A stretch of 64,000 nt of DNA from Quillaja saponaria (lineage: Eukaryota > Streptophyta > Magnoliopsida > Fabales > Quillajaceae): positions 17,254,001 to 17,318,000 of the forward strand of contig CM055613.1 of assembly GCA_029379385.1 (NCBI GenBank), in the 5' to 3' direction. A program made the translations under genes and the position numbers. The notes beneath the pieces are model-generated. The model saw only the letters and a list, made by a program, of their open reading frames with translations, was not told where the DNA came from and did not search any database. Shown one piece after another: positions 58,486-64,000 of this stretch; the first letter of the stretch is position 1, and every line of letters begins with the position of its first letter.

Positions 58486-61400
58486 TTTAATAACCCTATA
58501 TTTTAGGGTACATTGTAAAATTTTTAGTATATAAATTTGTTGTTGTAAAAATAAACTAAATTGTGACCAAACAAATTAAAGTGGTTAAATAGTTAATATA
58601 TATGTAAGTATACAAATCAAGTTTAAATATACACCACACATTCTAACTTTTTAACTATTGACCCTATATTAAATTCAATTTTTTTCATGGGGCGTTATTC
58701 CTTCATTTTGTCTTCTAGTTGGCAAATTCTTAGAACTTTCTTCCTCTGGCTTCCCTTATGCCTTGCCAATATCTCTTTCATTTTTCTAGAAATTTCTTCC
58801 TTGCTTGGCTTTATTTTCTTCCTTAGAAATTGAGAGTTTATCTCCTCTTCTCAAATTGTGCTTCTCCTTTTTCTTACTCAGCCGTGGACCATCTTGAATC
58901 AATTCCAATTTTTTTTACCTTTCTCTTATTTCCTCTTGTTTGTCTCCCATGTGTCTTGAAACTTTACACTTGCTAGACCATAGCCTATATCCTTTTTGGC
59001 TTGCCTTTGAAGCTTAGAACTCAGTTTTATTTCGCATCACTTTAGTTGCCCTGTTTTGGCAACAACCTTATGTTAACGGCATAAGACAGCAACCTCCCCT
59101 ATTCCAGCCGTGAGGAGCTTCAATCTTTAACCAAGGGATTTGGCCATGCTTGCTCAAGTTATTTCAACCTTAGCATGTGAGTAATCTTATTCCAAGTATG
59201 GTTTTTGCTTCTTTTTCTTCTTACGTTACACTTTAGCCCCTGTTTTGTCCAAGTCCTTTGTGTAGCATGAGTGACGTTCCTTCTTTTATTCCCTATTTGA
59301 TCTTAGGTTTTCTGTTTGAACATAAGGCAGCATCTAGGATGTATGTTACAACAACTCTTATGGCTGGTATTCACTTTCTCCTGTGGCACCTTTGAATTTC
59401 TAGTCTAGACATGTAATTTTCTTGCCTTCAAATAATCAATTTTCTTTCCCTCATCAAATAATAGATGTATGTAAGATTTGAGTAGTTATAAGAATGAAAG
59501 CTTAAAAGTTTTTAGACATTGAAGTTTAGAGTAAATTAATGTGGATTTGTCTTGGTTCAAACCTTTAAAGTATCTAATTTAACTTTAAAACTTATATGGG
59601 AGTTATTAAGAATGTTCAATTGATGTGGTATGTTGAATTATTGGGATGGATATATATAGATTCGCGCACACGTCAATGGAAGGAAATGATGCCTTTAAGG
59701 TGTTTGATAAAATGTTTGAAAGAAATTAGTTATAACTTTTTGAGTAAAACTTGGTAAATTTAAATCTTAGTGGTTAGTGTTATTGGGGTAAATAAGAATT
59801 CCTAAACAAGAGCAAAGAGTGGTTGGTTGATGTTGTGGGTTAAGTAATTAATGAAAGTGAGTAATGGTTTTGAACAAAGGAGTGTTAGTTATGGGTAAAG
59901 TTTTAGAAAATGAGAGTTAAGTGATTTTTGAAGAGATGTAGAGCTAGATTTCTTGGGTTAGAAAAATCTTGTGTTTCAGGTGCTTTCAGTGCTGAATTAA
60001 ATTAAGAGTTCAAAAGAGAAAGTGTAGCTTAGGAATTGTTGTCTACAAAATTTTGTAGCTTGGTTCCAAGTATATTGTTAGTTAGAGCTGTTAGATTGCA
60101 GTTGGGTCGTGCAGGATTTTAGTGAACCTCAGTCAATCCGGAAGACTTCATTGAGGGTTGTGGATGGAATTAGCTTTCCTAATATCTTGAAACACTAGAC
60201 TGGAAAGTTTCATAATTTAATTTCTAAGTATGAAAATTCTATAAATATCAAAATCAAAGGTTGGCAACCAGGAATTTTATGAGTGCTCTATTTTTGTTTA
60301 TGTGAAGAATTGAGGGAGTTCAAAGCTTATTTTAGGAAAAGTTTCTAAATAATAAAGCTAGCTAACTTCCTAAAGTTAATGTTTCAACTTGGTTTTATTA
60401 AATTTAATTAAGCATGTAAGTGAAAATAAACATATATCCAAGGAGGTCGTGAAATGCCTAAAAAGAGTAAACTTTAAATAATTAACTGTACTAATATACT
60501 CATCTAAATTTAGAAAGATATATTTGTCTATTAATAAATCCAATAAATGGAATTGAATTTCCTTTTTCCTAAAGAAAGTTTTGTTCAGATAACTAAGATA
60601 AGGTCAGAGCTGCCAAAATCCTATGTTTTGTAAAAGTTGATGCAACTTCAAAGAATAAACTGTATTGATACATAAGTTTAAAATTTTCAATTGATATACC
60701 ATTATAAAGTTACATGTGTCTAGCATTTTATAAATTTTACAAAACTGGATTTAGAATTTCCTAGATAAAGATATGACTATTAAAGTTAACTCTGGTCCAA
60801 ACCTCAAGTTTGGACAGTTTTAATATTTCTAACTCACTAGTATTTTCTATCTTTTCTAATAGTTTCTTTCTACCCTATGCATTGTCAAGAGATTTAAAAT
60901 GTCTATTTATTATCAACCTTACCACATAAAGTATATTTCATACTACTTGATATGTAATAACTTAATAGAAAACTTTCATAAAGAAACCTATATAAGTTCA
61001 GATATAAGATTAGTAATTAAAAGATTATAACAATAGTGTTTATGAACTAAGTATTATTTTGGATATGAATTTCAGTTTCGGATCCTAATGTGGATCTGAT
61101 GAGGTGCGTGAATGAAAGTGTAAGTAATGAATGAAATCGGTTAAAGGTGAGTGGTTAACTGTTATCTTTGGGGGCTATATTATTATGTGTATTTGAATAG
61201 ATGTGATATATGAAAAATAAGCAAGTGCAGTATTTCATTGATTTATTTGAATTATGTTAGTTTGATATTGGTTGTGGTTGATAAGGGCCAACAAAGAGAA
61301 ATTTTTTCTAAGAAATGATTTTTATTTCTGAAATTGAAATCCAGGTGCACCTAGGATATTTTGATTTGATATTCTAATATGACATACTTTGATTTTGACA

Positions 61401-62258
61401 ATTGTTTTAAAAGGAATGAGTGCTCAGCCCTGGTGGGATGAATTATGTACATAAAATTAAGCTATCAGGTGCATAAATACCCGGTGGGGGGAGATACTAT
61501 TGTGTGGGGTTGAGTTACTCTGTTGGCCTTTTGCTTGCTTTATATATTTTGATTGCCTTGATTGTTTTAATTAAACTGTGTTTGTTAAGTGTTATGTTTT
61601 CGTAACTATGTAAGTGCAACATTAGTGATTTTGCAATTTAGAATATGCTGATATATTAAATGACTATATATATATATACATTATATTACTTATGTTGAAT
61701 GATATTAGTATCATTTAGGTACTATTTTCTACTTATTGAGTTCATAGGACTCACCCGGCTTCTGTAGTTATTTTTTTTAGTAACAGGATCTCGAGAACGG
61801 CTATTACCAATAATGAACTTTGCCGAGTATTTGGCAATAGGTAATTCTTCGCAATTTCAATCTTGAAGTCAAAGGGTGAAAATTTGCAATCACACTAGAA
61901 CTGTTGGGTGACTGGTCTTATATTGTGTAATAGTCTAGTTAATTGTTATTATGATGAGAATTGGAGCTGAGCTTTTTGTTGTCTTTATGATTGTAGTTGT
62001 TATTGTATAACAACATGAATGTGTTTTTAATTATATGAGCATGTTTCTACTATACGAGGAACCTCTGCCGAAATTTTCAATAAATTGTTATTTATTTTAG
62101 TAAACAAACTTTTACAGTTAACTTTTGTTTTATAAGTTTTTACTTTTATCTATTGGTTTGGTCAAGAATCATAGTTGCTTCTTTGTTTTGGAGTCAGGAT
62201 TAAGGAGGTTTGGTTATCCATTCCTCTGACCAGTCATACCTCCGAGAGGGGTGTGACA
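58486..62258 (+). mobile_element. Probable solo LTR of a large Gypsy element (~3.8 kb)
   Basis: The left end TTTAATAACCCTATATTTTAGG resembles a worn TGTAACACCCTATATTTTAGG LTR start. The right end AGAGGGGTGTGACA is a classical LTR end. Near 61735-61760, TTGAGTTCATAGGACTCACCC matches the conserved R-region phrase of chromovirus-type plant LTRs. No ORF of recognisable protein lies between, and no primer site follows, as expected for a solo LTR. A related fragment lies at 1870-3270. A 5-bp target duplication was not confirmed. Confidence 0.5.
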
Positions 62259-62689
62259 AAAAACCTTATCTTTGTCCCTAAATTCATATGACTCAGTATT
62301 ATTCAACACTTAATGGTCCATCCAATTTCGATCATTTAACTTTGTCTCTGTGTTAGTTATAAATTACTTCAACTCTATCATATAAGTATATACAACAATG
62401 GAATAAACTTAATTGAATGCACTAAGTATGCACTCTACCACCTTTAATGTCATCCCAAGGGTAAGATGGTGATATCCAATCCAAAAAAGCTACACATGCA
62501 TTCTAGTGAGTAGCTTATTCTTTTCGTCCCTATTTGAGGAAATTCGAGCAGCATTTTCTATAATCTCCTAAGTACATGACATAAAAAAGATGAAATTGTG
62601 TCACTGTACACGTCTACGAATGTACCAGGAGAACGTAGAGAAGTGTCATTGAAATTTCAATTAAAATGAACAAAAAATTAAGCCTACCA

Positions 62690-62769
62690 CTATAAATAAG
62701 CATCACATCAATTGATTATTTATCAGCAACAACAAATCACTGTTGCTAATACCAATATTTTTTGTAGTG
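62690..62769 (+). mobile_element. CACTA-like terminus fragment
   Basis: ATATTTTTTGTAGTG ends at 62769, resembling the reverse of CACTACAAAAAATAT. Before it, CAGCAACAACAAATCACTGTTGCTAATA gives a small inverted repeat (CAGCAAC/GTTGCT), as in a subterminal region. No partner end was identified. Confidence 0.45.
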
Positions 62770-64000
62770 CATATTGTAACTTTAAAAATTAAATAAGTCA
62801 TACTTTTAAGATTTCATTTCCAAATAAATGTTACGCTTTAAATTGAAACATCTCTCTACCACTTCACCCTTGTATTTCAAAAATATATACACATATTTTT
62901 AGAAAAATAATAAATTTATGATATGATAATTAGTGAAAGAATAGAAAGTACTTCTAAAATTTAGTAAGATATTCTCATTCTCTGATTTCATATTTTTCTC
63001 CTAAACAATTAAAAGTAATATTATTTTCATGAGTAGATGTAAATATCACTTGTCTATTTTTTTGCAAGTGCTTGAATTTATTTTTTAAATTCATATAAAT
63101 TTACATTTGTAGAGTTCATGTTATGCAAAATAAAGAAAAGAAATCAAAGCTTATTTTGTTTAATATTCAAATTTATATGTGTTAAATATTTCCTTCTTTA
63201 TTGTTTTAAAATGATATATTAAAAAAATAAATTGAGGTCAATATAGGATATTTTCTATGAAGAGAAAAAAAAAAAAAAACTAAAAACTAGAGGGTAATTT
63301 AGACAAAGGCAATATTCTGGAGTCATGACTCCTTTGGTTATGGAAAATTAAAAGCACCATACCATATTTTATTAACAAGAGCAATGACGTTTATTGAAAA
63401 CTATACCTTCTAAAACAAAAATTTGCATATGTTTTTATCTGCTATGTTATTTTCTATTTTTATTATTCACTTTTTACTTGATCACAAAGAGAGAAATTAA
63501 CTTAATAAAAACTGTTGACAACTAGATTTAACTATTTTTCTAGGGAAATGACTTTGAACTTGTATTAAGCGAAGAAGAACTTGGAATTTAATTTGAGCTT
63601 ATATTCAGGAGGAATTTAAATTGTTCTTAAATTATTGATCTCTACTTAATTGCTAAAATTATTTTGTAATCATTAAAAAAAAAAGGAAAAACTGTTGAAT
63701 TAAATCAAAAACTAATCTATAATGTTTAGTTTAATATGAATTTTTCTCAAGTTTAGATTAATTACAAATTGATTACATTATGTTTGGATTGCAGTATAGT
63801 TGATATATGACATTTTGAAAATGTTCAAATATGTGCTCCTTCAAAGCAGTTATTTATTCACAGCTAAATAACAATGTATCGAATAAATGACATTTTCAGT
63901 TGGACTTTGAAGAGTTGAAAACTTCAAGACCTATTTGTCTCAAAAGCATTGTTTCATTAAACAGACAATTGCTTCGTTTATCAAGAGCTACTATCTTAAG
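62770..64000. other. Non-coding, AT-rich, nothing recognised
   Basis: No ORF with recognisable similarity and no structural repeat beyond A- and T-runs. Confidence 0.55.

Overview
This is about 64 kb of AT-rich plant (eudicot) nuclear DNA. Three things show this: intact plant family-1 UDP-glycosyltransferase genes with a PSPG box, a decayed plant xylanase-inhibitor/EDGP-type aspartic-protease-like gene, and a dense mixture of plant-type transposable elements (Copia, Gypsy, L1- and RTE-type LINEs, TRIM/LARD elements, hAT, FAR1/MULE, CACTA and foldback MITEs). No bacterial operon, CRISPR array, rRNA or convincing tRNA gene is visible.

Layout. 0-2 kb: minus-strand hAT (ZMYM1-type) transposase wreck. 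2-6.4 kb: Gypsy pieces, including a 3' region with its polypurine tract and a ~1.6 kb 3' LTR. 7.5-9 kb: minus-strand FAR1/FRS-like pseudogene, followed by an inverted piece of the same Gypsy LTR (9.15-9.7 kb). 10.14-13.28 kb: structurally complete but non-coding LTR element with a perfect 5-bp TSD. 15.4-15.8 kb: foldback MITE just upstream of UGT copy 1 (16297-17799). 18.5-19.1 kb: RTE LINE tail. 22.6-25.35 kb: aspartic-protease-like pseudogene broken by a head-to-head pair of TRIMs and two tandem duplications. 26.4-27.06 kb: three-unit tandem repeat. 27.7-35.5 kb: one decayed L1 LINE carrying an RTE LINE (11-bp TSD) and a hAT MITE (8-bp TSD). 35.6-36.4 kb: foldback element with a (TA)n core. 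37.3-39.4 kb: CACTA-like end followed by a satellite array organised in trimers. 41.7-45.47 kb: minus-strand Copia relic containing a large LTR palindrome. 48342-49826: UGT copy 2. 50.95-57.43 kb: CACTA-type element with a Transposase_24-like gene split by a Copia element (51176-55150, TSD GGAGT). 58.5-62.26 kb: probable large solo LTR.

Only the two intronless UGT genes look functional. They are colinear over ~490 residues, about 89% identical by hand count, and lie ~32 kb apart on the same strand. Their divergence is patchy, which suggests gene conversion. They are clearly UGT92A-like and should transfer a sugar (normally glucose) from UDP-sugar to a small lipophilic acceptor in the cytosol. 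The acceptor cannot be read from sequence. The rest is best read as transposon debris separating a dispersed duplicate pair. I found no convincing new biological system. The most informative structures are the mosaic UGT pair, the inverted TRIM dimer, the trimeric satellite and the Copia LTR palindrome.
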